64,000 nucleotides of DNA from Lachnospiraceae bacterium (GTDB lineage: Bacteria; Bacillota; Clostridia; Lachnospirales; Lachnospiraceae), in the NCBI GenBank assembly GCA_024681795.1, contig JAILAD010000085.1, positions 1 through 64,000 on the forward strand, read 5' to 3'. The translations under genes and the position numbers were made by a program. This document shows, one piece after another, positions 26,312 through 34,400 of this stretch; position 1 is the stretch's first letter; the number at the start of each line of letters is the position of its first letter. The notes under the pieces were generated by a model that worked only from the letters and a program-made list of their open reading frames with translations, was not told the DNA's origin and made no database searches.

Positions 26312-26855
26312 AACCATACCTCCTGAGCTTTTCCAGGGCATTCTTATAACGCCAGGTTACGGTTCCGAGAGGTTGTGATAAGGCATCTGCTATTTCCTGG
26401 AACGTCATATCCGACAGAATCTTCATGGATACAACCGTTCTTTCCGACTCCTTCAGATGACTGAGAGCTTCTTTTAAACCGACGTCGGAAATCACTTCTT
26501 CCTCCACCGTCGATGTCGGGTCCGCCTCTTCCGGCAATTCCTCAGCCAGGACTTCTCTCTTGTTCTTTCTTAAGAAATCCAGTGCCATATTTCTCGCCAC
26601 CGTAGCAAGATAAGCCTTGTGGCCTTTGTCCTGCGGTACATAAGTATCCGCAATGCCCCAAAGCTTGACGAAAAACTCCTGGGTCAGATCCTCCGCATTC
26701 TCTTTGGAAGTTACAACGCCGTATATAATTGTGTAAATGTAGGAAATGTAGGCGAGGTAGATTTCCTTCAGTCCATCCTTGTCTCCGCCCTTGATTCTTT
26801 CCATACATCCGTTGAATTCTTCCTGTGTCACGGATGTCCTTTCCGAGTCTTTCAT
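26304..26855 (-). CDS. ECF-type RNA polymerase sigma factor
   Basis: 183 residues with the two regions of ECF sigma factors. Region 2 contains LTQEFFVKLW and LATVARNMALDFLRK, and region 4 has the helix-turn-helix TFQEIADALSQPLGTVTWRYKNALEKLR. It is predicted to direct transcription of its own operon of envelope genes. The ATG at 26855 has no clear ribosome site; a GTG at 26831 has AAAGGA five bases upstream and may be the true start (175 residues). It overlaps the putative anti-sigma gene by 8 bp and lies 27 bp after the hsp33 stop, so it may also be read from the hsp33 promoter. Confidence 0.9.
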   Translation of the reverse strand: MKDSERTSVTQEEFNGCMERIKGGDKDGLKEIYLAYISYIYTIIYGVVTSKENAEDLTQEFFVKLWGIADTYVPQDKGHKAYLATVARNMALDFLRKNKREVLAEELPEEADPTSTVEEEVISDVGLKEALSHLKESERTVVSMKILSDMTFQEIADALSQPLGTVTWRYKNALEKLRRYGYE

Positions 26856-26882
26856 AAGAAGATACGTATGAAAGCATCTTTT

Positions 26883-27758
26883 TTATGGATTTTTTGAATA
26901 AATTTCTTCCAGCTCCGACAGTTCAAACACATAATCGGTATTGCAGAATCCGCAGTGCATGGTAATCGGTTCGCCTTCTTTAATCAGACTTTCAAGTTCC
27001 TTTTTCCCGATACTGATTAAAGCTTTCTCAACTCTTTCTTTGCTGCAGTTACAGGAAAACTTAGTCGGAACGGTATCGGTAATCTGCACGTCCATTCCCC
27101 TGCAAATTGCATAAACCAGGTCTTCCGGGGTATGTCCTTGATCAAAAAACGAGGTAACGCTTGTGATTTCTTTTAAATTTTCCTCAAGTTTGTCGATTAC
27201 CTCATCCTCCGCAAAAGGAAGAAGCTGAACCAGAAAGCCCCCGGCCGTCTTTACACTGAAATCACGGTCTACCAAAACTCCGAGACCGACACTGGAAGGA
27301 ACCTGTTCGGAATTTGCAAAATAATACGTGATGTCCTCAGCAATTTCACCGCTGATTAAAGGCGTTTGTCCGACATAAGGCTCTTTTAATCCCATATCGC
27401 GGATTACATCCAGTCGTCCTTTTCCCACGGCTCCCGCCACATCAAGTTTTCCCTTTGCATTAAGAGGCAGATCAACCTGCGGATTTCCGACATACCCTTT
27501 TACTTCCGCTTTCGAATTTGCCGTTACCGTGATTCCCCCGATCGGGCCGTCACCGGCAATTCTTAGCGTAAGCAGGTCATCCTCTCCCTTAAGGGTTTCA
27601 CTCATCATCACGGCTGCCGTCATCAGTCTTCCGAGCGCCGCCGTTGCCACGGGATAAGTGGAATGCCTTTTTCTTGCTTCTTCCGTTAAATCTTTTGTAT
27701 ATGCCGCAAAAATGCGAATCTGCGCATTTGCCGCCGTTGCTCTTACGATTCGGTCCAT
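26883..27758 (-). CDS. hslO: Redox-regulated chaperone Hsp33
   Basis: At 291 residues it begins DRIVRATAANAQIRIFA, characteristic of Hsp33, and ends with the zinc-binding Cys switch: CNC (Cys236, Cys238) and CGFC (Cys269, Cys272). Oxidation of these cysteines activates holdase activity. Start chosen at 27758 because the ATG lies one base after the stop of the methyltransferase gene, which gives the usual length; upstream in-frame ATG codons would overlap that gene. It shares an operon with the methyltransferase and precedes the ECF sigma factor gene. Confidence 0.95.
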   Translation of the reverse strand: MDRIVRATAANAQIRIFAAYTKDLTEEARKRHSTYPVATAALGRLMTAAVMMSETLKGEDDLLTLRIAGDGPIGGITVTANSKAEVKGYVGNPQVDLPLNAKGKLDVAGAVGKGRLDVIRDMGLKEPYVGQTPLISGEIAEDITYYFANSEQVPSSVGLGVLVDRDFSVKTAGGFLVQLLPFAEDEVIDKLEENLKEITSVTSFFDQGHTPEDLVYAICRGMDVQITDTVPTKFSCNCSKERVEKALISIGKKELESLIKEGEPITMHCGFCNTDYVFELSELEEIYSKNP

Positions 27759-27759
27759 T

Positions 27760-28527
27760 TTACTTCCCGCATCCTGCAATGTCATGTTGTTTCCCATGCT
27801 CTCTTGCAATGACATAAATTCTTTCGCTTTTTTTCGTAATATCCTTTTGGGTATCGGCATCCGTTACGGAAATCAGTTCCATCCCGGAAGCCTTCACCGC
27901 CGCGCGGATTTCTCTCAGGGTAAAAGCCCTCTGTATATGCACTTCACTGCTTCTCTTGTATGAATCACCGTCTTTGAAGAAAAAGGTCAGGTCATACTCG
28001 TTGAGTCTTTTTTCGCTGTCATATTCATTTTCCCACACGCAGTAAACAGATTCCAACTCTTCTGCGATGGTACCGTTTCCAAGCACATGCCGGTAAAAAT
28101 ACGGCGTCTTTAAATCAAAAATCATAATCCCGCCGGGATCCAGATAATTGTTGACAAGCTTTAAGACTTTTTCCAGATCTCCGTCCTCCGTCAGATAATT
28201 CATGCTGTCGCAGACACTGACAACGGCGCGGACGGTACCGTAAAGTTCAAAGGAACGCATATCCTGATTCAGATACAGAATTCCGTCATGATCCTGCTCA
28301 TATGCGGAAAAGAGCATCTCTTCGGAGAGATCGACACCTATCATGTCATATCCGCGATTTTTCAGTCTTCTCGTCATTTCTCCGGTTCCGCAGCCCAGAT
28401 CAAGTACAAGCCCGTCGGTAATTTTATATTTTTTTAAAATCTTTGCCAGATACTTTTCCCACTTCTCATACGGGGTATCCGACATCATCTCGGAATATAC
28501 TTTTGCAAAATCGGTATATGCTTCCAT
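27760..28527 (-). CDS. Class I SAM-dependent methyltransferase
   Basis: The 255-residue Rossmann-fold methyltransferase has motif I LVLDLGCGTGEMT, acidic loop GVDLSEEML and a downstream GGIMIFDLKTP strand. The N-terminal EAYTDFAKVYSEMM block is widely seen in Firmicute methyltransferases adjacent to hsp33. Substrate unknown; small molecules, RNA or protein are all possible. Start at 28527 (ATG); a TTG start further upstream would add ten residues. A terminator lies immediately upstream, separating it from the export-protein gene. Coupled to hsp33 through the one-base spacing. Confidence 0.87.
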   Translation of the reverse strand: MEAYTDFAKVYSEMMSDTPYEKWEKYLAKILKKYKITDGLVLDLGCGTGEMTRRLKNRGYDMIGVDLSEEMLFSAYEQDHDGILYLNQDMRSFELYGTVRAVVSVCDSMNYLTEDGDLEKVLKLVNNYLDPGGIMIFDLKTPYFYRHVLGNGTIAEELESVYCVWENEYDSEKRLNEYDLTFFFKDGDSYKRSSEVHIQRAFTLREIRAAVKASGMELISVTDADTQKDITKKSERIYVIAREHGKQHDIAGCGK

Positions 28528-28560
28528 ACCAGCCAAAACCCTTTGAAAACAGTCCAAAAA

Positions 28561-28607
28561 AGTATAAAAGGAACACGTACGCAGATTTTATCTTGCGTCT
28601 GTGCTCC
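28561..28607 (-). terminator. Long intrinsic terminator after the small export-protein gene
   Basis: An imperfect hairpin, outer stem GGAACAC/GTGCTCC and inner ACGCA-AGAT pairing, is followed on the minus strand by TTTTATACTTTTTT. It separates the upstream export-protein gene from the methyltransferase-hsp33 genes. Confidence 0.72.
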
Positions 28608-28619
28608 AAAGATACAAAA

Positions 28620-29123
28620 CTAAAAGAAGGAAAATACTCCCGGCAGCGCATAGGTCAGAATCGACATGATTGTAATTGCCATAACCAGACCGATCAGTTC
28701 CGCCACCACCGCTTTTTTTATGTCCATTTCCAGAAGTGCCGCGATTAAAGATCCCATCCATGCACCCGTACCGGGTAAGGGGATTCCGACAAAAAGAATC
28801 AGAGCTATAAATTCACCGTTCTTAAATTTGTCGCTTTTCTTCATGGCCTTGTTTTCAAAGAATTCGGCGACTTTCCCGAGTCCTTTGAATTTCTTCATCC
28901 AGCTGAAAATCTGTTTGATAAACAGAAGGATGAACGGAATCGGAATGATATTTCCCAAAACGCAGAAAAGAACCGATTTCCAATACTGTAAATCCAGAAT
29001 TCTGGCTACAATCATACCACCCCTGAGTTCCAGCAAGGGCACCATGGAAACCAGCATTACCGCCAGTTCTCTCGGAATTTTCCCCTGCGTTACGGTGGCA
29101 AACCACTCTGCTACTGCATGCAT
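28620..29123 (-). CDS. Small multidrug export family membrane protein
   Basis: The 167-residue membrane protein has about five hydrophobic helices. The sequence VPLLELRGGMIVA and, later, VGIPLPGTGAWMGSLIAALL are the two glycine/proline-rich blocks of the small multidrug export (COG2426) family. The name comes from an old experimental link; the actual substrate of most members is unproven. Start is the ATG at 29123 with GAGGA seven bases upstream. Its promoter (TTGCTT-N18-TATAAT) and terminator are visible, so it is a single-gene unit. Confidence 0.88.
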   Translation of the reverse strand: MHAVAEWFATVTQGKIPRELAVMLVSMVPLLELRGGMIVARILDLQYWKSVLFCVLGNIIPIPFILLFIKQIFSWMKKFKGLGKVAEFFENKAMKKSDKFKNGEFIALILFVGIPLPGTGAWMGSLIAALLEMDIKKAVVAELIGLVMAITIMSILTYALPGVFSFF

Positions 29124-29196
29124 TTCAAATCCTCACTTTTTATAAACGACTCCGTTGATTCGTTTATCTTTTGTATTCCCTTTTCGCACAAAGTAC

Positions 29197-29226
29197 ATTA
29201 TAACATAACTACCTATATAAAAGCAA
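29197..29226 (-). promoter_or_regulatory. Promoter of the small export-protein gene
   Basis: TTGCTT (29221-29226) and TATAAT (29197-29202) with an 18-bp spacer on the minus strand. The -35 touches the base of the hisC terminator hairpin. Confidence 0.75.
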
Positions 29227-29257
29227 ATACGGGATTATGCCAGATAATCCCGTATTT
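29225..29257 (-). terminator. Intrinsic terminator of hisC
   Basis: AAATACGGGATTAT pairs perfectly with ATAATCCCGTATTT around a 5-base loop. The minus-strand transcript continues GCTTTTAT. Situated 30 bp after the hisC stop. Confidence 0.85.
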
Positions 29258-29286
29258 TAAGCCATTTTTTCATATAATCGGAACTT

Positions 29287-30342
29287 TTAAAGAATGTTTT
29301 TCAATACACTCACCAGTTTTTTCATTTCCTCATCCGTTCCGATTGAGATTCTGAGATAATTGTCAATTCTCGGTTTCTTAAAATGTCTTACGATAATTCC
29401 CTCATCCCTTAATCTTTTCATGATTTCTTCCGCATTTTTCTGCGGGTGTGATACGAACAGGAAGTTTGTCGAACTCTCCGTCATGGTAAATCCGAGTTCC
29501 TTCAGTTCCTTCTTTGTCCACTCCCTTGTTTTAATTACGGCATCCACCTTTTCCCTGAAGTATGCTTCGTCCAGAACCGATTCCCTTCCCAGAACCAGGG
29601 ACGGGGTATTCATGGTGTAGGAATTTACGGAAAACTTCACGTCTTTTAAATATCCGATTAATTTCCTGCTGCCGAATGCCATTCCGATCCGAAGTCCCGC
29701 AAGGGATCTGGATTTGGAAAATGTCTGCGTAACAAGCAGGTTATCATACTTTTCAATGAGGGGAATGCAGGTTTCTCCTCCGAAATCCACATATGCCTCA
29801 TCCACAATCACAACCACGTCTCTGTGGCGGGAGATAAACTCATCCATCCACTCCCCCGGCTTCGCAATTCCGGTCGGTGCATTCGGATTGGCAATCACGA
29901 TTCCTCCGTTCGGAATATCGTAATCATCCGCGTTTATTTCAAACTCTCCGGTAAGCGGAACGGTCTTATAAGGAATTCCGTATACTTCCGCCCAGACATC
30001 ATAAAAGGAATACGTAATATCCGGGAAAAGAACCGGCTTCTCCCCATGGAAAAATGCCAGAAATGCCATCGAAAGCACGTCATCCGAACCGACTCCGACA
30101 AAAAGCTGTTCCCTCGGAAGTCCGTAATAATCGCTCAGTACCTCTTCCAGAATATCGCACGCAGGCGCCGGATATTTACGAAGAATATCGTATCCTTCTT
30201 TCAGTTCTTCAAGTGCTTTTTGTACCCCGGGCGCGGGCGGATACGGGTTTTCATTTGTGTTCAGTTTGATAATGTTTTCAATTTTGGGCTGTTCTCCCGG
30301 AACATAGGGAACGGTTTTTCGTACATTTTCTTCCCAGCTCAT
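29287..30342 (-). CDS. hisC: Histidinol-phosphate aminotransferase
   Basis: The 351-residue PLP enzyme of class II aminotransferases matches HisC: KLNTNENPYPPAP near the start, VDEAYVDF, and the PLP lysine Lys210 in TQTFSKSRSLAGLR, with C-terminal Arg-containing LRISIGT. It converts imidazole acetol phosphate and glutamate to histidinol phosphate and oxoglutarate; such single copies may also act on aromatic amino acids. No other his gene is nearby. Start at 30342 (second ATG after GTG), with GGAGG seven bases upstream. Its promoter is built over the previous stop codon and a terminator follows. Confidence 0.92.
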   Translation of the reverse strand: MSWEENVRKTVPYVPGEQPKIENIIKLNTNENPYPPAPGVQKALEELKEGYDILRKYPAPACDILEEVLSDYYGLPREQLFVGVGSDDVLSMAFLAFFHGEKPVLFPDITYSFYDVWAEVYGIPYKTVPLTGEFEINADDYDIPNGGIVIANPNAPTGIAKPGEWMDEFISRHRDVVVIVDEAYVDFGGETCIPLIEKYDNLLVTQTFSKSRSLAGLRIGMAFGSRKLIGYLKDVKFSVNSYTMNTPSLVLGRESVLDEAYFREKVDAVIKTREWTKKELKELGFTMTESSTNFLFVSHPQKNAEEIMKRLRDEGIIVRHFKKPRIDNYLRISIGTDEEMKKLVSVLKNIL

Positions 30343-30388
30343 CACGGTTCCTCCGTTTCTGTATTGCCGCTTTCAAAATACACCACAC

Positions 30389-30417
30389 ATTTTATCCGTC
30401 CTGCAAGTTTCTGTCAA
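30389..30417 (-). promoter_or_regulatory. Sigma-A promoter of hisC
   Basis: TTGACA (30412-30417) and TAAAAT (30389-30394) with 17-bp spacing on the minus strand. The -35 contains the TGA stop (30414-30416) of the upstream surface-protein gene. Confidence 0.88.
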
Positions 30418-32462
30418 TGAAGGAAACCGGGCAGGTGAACCGATATTCTTTTTTCCACATACTGAGAAACCGTAGTATTTCCGATACCTATCGTAATCGG
30501 CCGGTATTTATGAAGCAACGTAAAAATACCCGGCAGACGGATTCTTAAATCCCCCGTTTCGGCATTCATCAAACTGCTTCTGTTTACCGTAAGGGAATAA
30601 ATCTCTCCCTTCCTGCGAATCGGAATTCTCGCAAGAAAATGTTCCTTTCCGTCTCCGTCAACCCAGAATACTCCGGCACTTCTTACCAGCAGAAATATAC
30701 CGAAGCCCGTCGCAGCCGCACCGGTCAGTGCGGACGACGTGATTCCGAGAACGCGGATTTCTTTCGGAATATTCATGAATTTCAAACGGAGTTTTTTCAG
30801 GAATATATCGTTTTCCCTCTTTTTCTGCGTTTCCTCTCCGGCGTCCCCGTCCGGTCTCAAGTCCGGGGATTCCGGGTTCTCCTTCCTGCCGGTCTGAACC
30901 GATTCTTTTTCCGGAGAAGAAACGGTTTCATTTAATTCCTCTCTCCCGTTTTCTTCCTCTTTTTCCGGATTATCACTTTCCGGATTATCGCTTCCCGGAT
31001 TTTCTTTTTTCTGCTTTTCTTTTTTCTTTTTTTGTTCAACAGCCTTCGTTTTATTCTCTCCGGCTTTTTCCGTTACTTCATCTCCTTTCGGAAGGGTATC
31101 CCTTTCCGTAATAAAAGTACCTTCTTCAATGACTTCACCGAGTTGTTTTTCGTTTTCTGTTTCCTGTTTTTCCTTTTCCGGTTTTTCTGTTTCCGAATTA
31201 TCTTTTTCCTTTTTTTCTTCCTCCTCTTTTGCCGGTTCTTCCCCGTTGTCCCCATCTTTCTTTTCTTCACTCATTTCTTCCTCCGGAACCTCGGATTCTT
31301 CTTCGATTTTCGGTTTCAGAACGGCATCAAGCGTCATCGTGTTTTTGTTTCCCGCGGCATCTTTTACCTTTACCTCAACCGTTCCGGACTCTGTAAGCGT
31401 GATACTGTTTTTGTTTCCCCATGTTTTTCCTTTGTCAAAAGAGTACGGATTCTCCGCAAGACCAAACCCTGTATCCGTTGCTTCGACGGTTACCACGCAC
31501 TCTCCTTCTTCCCATACTTCCGGACTCATTTGCAGTTTCAGCTCCGGCGGTTCGGTATCGATATTGTCAATTATCATTTCCTTCGAAGACAGGTTCCCGA
31601 GTCTGTCCGAAACCGTAATCTTGTATGTTCCGTTATCCGTTACCTCAAATACATTTCCTTCCTGAAAATGAACTCCGTCAATGCTGTATGCCGCTTCCGA
31701 AAGTCCCGCCATTCGATCTTCCGCCTTCACCGTAATCTTTACCGGACGGTTCGTCGGTTCCGTCCGGTTCACCTTCAGCACCTTAATTTCCGGTCCTTCC
31801 GAATCGATGTTGTGAATCTGTATTTCTTTACTTATGCTGTACATGTTCCCTTCTGCGGAACAAACGGAAATCAGGGTATATAATCCGTTCTTCTCAACCG
31901 AAATACTGCTGCCGGGTAACGGATTTCCTTCCGGATCTTCCCATGCAAAATCCGAATATCTGATTTCTCCGCTGTAATCCGCCTTTAACGTAACCGTTCT
32001 CGCCGGTTCCGTATCAGAAATACCGATTCCGATATGCCCTATAACATCGTTCTCTTCCTTTCCGCATACAAGCCCTTCCGTCTTATGCTCATGTTCCGTG
32101 TTAAAATCAATCTCACTGTAAGTCGGACAACCATCCGGATCATCCCCGAAAATACTGTGATAGCATGCCCAGCCTTCTCTTTCGATGTGAAAACCGCAGC
32201 TGCATTCCGCAATAAAACGATAATCATGAACCACGCCGCCGCATACCGGACAGACTGATTCAGAGACCGTCCGAAGGCTTGTGTCTCCGTCCGCTTCCTG
32301 AAGTATCATAATTTCTCCCGTGCACTTCTCCGTATGCCGGTGATACAACGGAATTTCAATTCCGTTTTCTTTCCCGGAAACCGTAAGAATACATGAAAAA
32401 GCAGCAATGAATAATGCCGCTGAAACAGCGGATAAAATGAATAATATTCTCTTTCCTTTCAA
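30414..32462 (-). CDS. Surface protein with Cys/His-rich head and Ig-like domains
   Basis: 682 residues. A signal peptide/anchor (about 1-28) precedes a compact Cys/His-rich head (40-140: HRHTEKC, CPVC, CSCGFH, WACYHS, HEHK, LVCGK) that looks like paired zinc ribbons. Then come about three Ig-like beta repeats with Tyr/Asp-rich loops (200-390) and a very charged Lys/Glu linker (395-570). A membrane helix follows near 575-595, with a C-terminal basic tail of about 90 residues. The start is TTG, supported by AAAGGAG eight bases upstream. Function unknown; an outside zinc-bearing head on a long stalk is unusual. No close paralogue in this window. Confidence 0.72.
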   Translation of the reverse strand: MKGKRILFILSAVSAALFIAAFSCILTVSGKENGIEIPLYHRHTEKCTGEIMILQEADGDTSLRTVSESVCPVCGGVVHDYRFIAECSCGFHIEREGWACYHSIFGDDPDGCPTYSEIDFNTEHEHKTEGLVCGKEENDVIGHIGIGISDTEPARTVTLKADYSGEIRYSDFAWEDPEGNPLPGSSISVEKNGLYTLISVCSAEGNMYSISKEIQIHNIDSEGPEIKVLKVNRTEPTNRPVKITVKAEDRMAGLSEAAYSIDGVHFQEGNVFEVTDNGTYKITVSDRLGNLSSKEMIIDNIDTEPPELKLQMSPEVWEEGECVVTVEATDTGFGLAENPYSFDKGKTWGNKNSITLTESGTVEVKVKDAAGNKNTMTLDAVLKPKIEEESEVPEEEMSEEKKDGDNGEEPAKEEEEKKEKDNSETEKPEKEKQETENEKQLGEVIEEGTFITERDTLPKGDEVTEKAGENKTKAVEQKKKKEKQKKENPGSDNPESDNPEKEEENGREELNETVSSPEKESVQTGRKENPESPDLRPDGDAGEETQKKRENDIFLKKLRLKFMNIPKEIRVLGITSSALTGAAATGFGIFLLVRSAGVFWVDGDGKEHFLARIPIRRKGEIYSLTVNRSSLMNAETGDLRIRLPGIFTLLHKYRPITIGIGNTTVSQYVEKRISVHLPGFLH

Positions 32463-32500
32463 TGTTGAATCTCCTTTCCGATGGTTTTTACAGGTTCTTG

Positions 32501-32560
32501 GAATGAATCTTCGAATGAATATTTGAAATAATCTCTGAAATAATCTTTGAAGAATTACGA
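32501..32560. repeat. Five 12-bp tandem units in the surface-protein leader
   Basis: Degenerate head-to-tail units GAATGAATCTTC, GAATGAATATTT, GAAATAATCTCT, GAAATAATCTTT and GAAGAATTACGA each start at a 12-bp step. They lie between the predicted transcription start (near 32584) and the TTG start codon of the surface protein. Function unknown; slippage-prone. Confidence 0.78.
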
Positions 32561-32590
32561 CAGAAATGAAGAAAATGTTTGAGTAGATTA

Positions 32591-32619
32591 TTTATAACAC
32601 ACTCTTTTCTTTGCAAAAA
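32591..32619 (-). promoter_or_regulatory. Probable promoter of the surface-protein gene
   Basis: TATAAA (32591-32596) with an upstream TG one base away (extended -10) and TTTTTG (32614-32619) 17 bp further. The -35 is weak, the -10 good. Confidence 0.5.
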
Positions 32620-32663
32620 GACCTTTTTAGAAATTTAAAAAATATTGTGAATTCTGTCCAAAG

Positions 32664-32697
32664 AAAAAAGCGAAGAATGAACACTGTCATTCTTCGC
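32664..32697 (-). terminator. Intrinsic terminator of clpX
   Basis: GCGAAGAATGA pairs with TCATTCTTCGC (11 bp, 6-base loop), followed on the minus strand by TTTTTTCTTTG. Strong rho-independent terminator 80 bp after the clpX stop. Confidence 0.9.
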
Positions 32698-32777
32698 CCT
32701 GAAATAATCTGATTTTACTTGTAGAGAATCAAACTACATCCGTAGTTTATTTCAATCGCAAATCCTTATGTACGATT

Positions 32778-34343
32778 TCAATTTTCCTCACCGGAAGCCG
32801 TTTCGGACGGTGCCGGCAGGCTTTCCGTTTCAGATGGTTTCTTAATCTTCTCCACCGTTCTGATTTCCACGATCGGTCCGCCTTTTCCATCGATGAAATC
32901 ACCCGTAATGATTACGCGTCCGATATTTTCATCCTTCGGAATTTCATACATGATATCCAGCATGAATTCCTCTATAATCGCACGAAGCGCCCTGGCACCG
33001 GTATCTCTTTTCAGTGCTTTTTTTGCAATCGCACGAAGTGCTTCATCGTCAAAAACAAGTTCAACCTCATCCAGCTCCAGAAGTTTCTGATACTGCTTTA
33101 AAATGGCATTCTTCGGCTCTTTCAGAATCTGAACGAGACTGTCTTCGGAAAGTTCCTCCATCGGGCACAGAATCGGAAGTCTTCCTACAAACTCGGGAAT
33201 CATACCGAATTTCTTAATATCTTCCACGGTTACTTTATTCAGGATATTTTTGTCTTTGTCAAATTTATCCTTCAGTTCCCCGTTAAAGCCGATGCTGGTC
33301 TGTTTGGACAGTCTGGATTTGATAATTTCATCCAGATCCGGAAATGCGCCGCCGCAAATAAAGAGAATATTTCTGGTATTGATGGTGGTAAGCGGCACCA
33401 TTGCGTTTTTGCTGGTGGCTCCGACCGGAACTTCAACATCCGCTCCCTCCAGTAATTTTAACATTCCCTGCTGCACCGACTCGCCCGAAACGTCTCTGGA
33501 GTTCGTATTCTGCTTCTTTGCAATCTTATCGATTTCATCCACAAATACGATACCCATCTCGGCTTTCTCGATATCGTTGTCGGCAGCCATCAAAAGTTTA
33601 CTGAGTACGCTTTCGATATCGTCACCGATATATCCGGCCTCGGTAAGCGAAGTGGCATCCGCAATTGCAAGAGGAACATCCAGAAGCTTCGCCAGCGTTT
33701 TTACAAGATAGGTTTTACCGCAACCGGTAGGACCGATAATCAGGATATTGGACTTTTCGATTTCGATTTCATCCATGGTTTTGGTTGCAACCCTTTTATA
33801 GTGGTTGTAAACCGCAACGGAAATAATCTTCTTTGCTTTCTCCTGACCGATTACATATTCATCCAGCATTGCTTTGATTTTATGCGGTGCCGGAACTTTT
33901 TTAATGTCAATTAAAGGAGGATCGCCCTCTTTTCTCGTACTCTTTTTAATTCTTTGTCTTTCCGCATTCGGGTTCGAGCCGAAAATACTTCCGAGATTTA
34001 AGAATAAGGGAGTGGCGGTTGTTTTTTTATCGTCCTTTTTCTCCTCTTTCTTATCCTCTTTTTCGTCGTCCTTCTTTTCTTCGCCCGGCACCGGCTCAGC
34101 GTCTTTCTTATCCTGCATTCCGGTCAAGGGAACATTCTGCAGATCCACACCCTGCATCATTCTGGTCAGTTCATCAAGCTGTCCGTTATTCGACATCTCA
34201 TTAATCATGTCAAAAGATTTCTGCAGACAGTCGTTGCAGATGCAGAAGCCTTTCTGCAGTTCAATCATTTTTCCCGCTATGCTTTCCGTACGACGGCAGA
34301 CAGCGCAGACTTCTTCGTAGTTGTTGTCGTTGTTGTTTTCCAT
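32778..34343 (-). CDS. clpX: ClpX, ATP-dependent Clp protease ATPase, with an extended linker
   Basis: 521 residues, about 90-100 longer than typical ClpX. The N-terminal zinc site has Cys13, Cys16, Cys36 and Cys39. A 75-residue Lys/Glu/Asp-rich stretch (77-110) and a basic segment follow before the AAA+ core. Walker A GPTGCGKT is at 204-211, Walker B Asp269-Glu270, pore loop GYIG at 237-240 (GYVG in E. coli) and the ClpP-binding IGF tripeptide at 351-353. So it should unfold substrates and deliver them to ClpP. No clpP adjacent. Start at 34343 has a weak AAAGAG site. Confidence 0.9.
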   Translation of the reverse strand: MENNNDNNYEEVCAVCRRTESIAGKMIELQKGFCICNDCLQKSFDMINEMSNNGQLDELTRMMQGVDLQNVPLTGMQDKKDAEPVPGEEKKDDEKEDKKEEKKDDKKTTATPLFLNLGSIFGSNPNAERQRIKKSTRKEGDPPLIDIKKVPAPHKIKAMLDEYVIGQEKAKKIISVAVYNHYKRVATKTMDEIEIEKSNILIIGPTGCGKTYLVKTLAKLLDVPLAIADATSLTEAGYIGDDIESVLSKLLMAADNDIEKAEMGIVFVDEIDKIAKKQNTNSRDVSGESVQQGMLKLLEGADVEVPVGATSKNAMVPLTTINTRNILFICGGAFPDLDEIIKSRLSKQTSIGFNGELKDKFDKDKNILNKVTVEDIKKFGMIPEFVGRLPILCPMEELSEDSLVQILKEPKNAILKQYQKLLELDEVELVFDDEALRAIAKKALKRDTGARALRAIIEEFMLDIMYEIPKDENIGRVIITGDFIDGKGGPIVEIRTVEKIKKPSETESLPAPSETASGEEN

Positions 34344-34400
34344 TTTCTCTTTATTTCACTCTCTTTTTATGCGTATTTCGGATATTTTCCGGCTTTGATT

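Larger units (their letters stand above)
32463..32777. other. Long non-coding stretch between surface protein and clpX
   Basis: This 315-bp AT-rich gap has no ORF of its own. It contains the clpX terminator at the right, a probable promoter and a five-copy 12-bp tandem repeat in the leader of the surface-protein gene, all listed separately. Confidence 0.75.

Noticed and set aside
31032-31883. Plus-strand ORF of 283 residues, Phe-rich
   Set aside because: Antisense of the Lys/Glu-rich stalk in the surface protein; no start signal.
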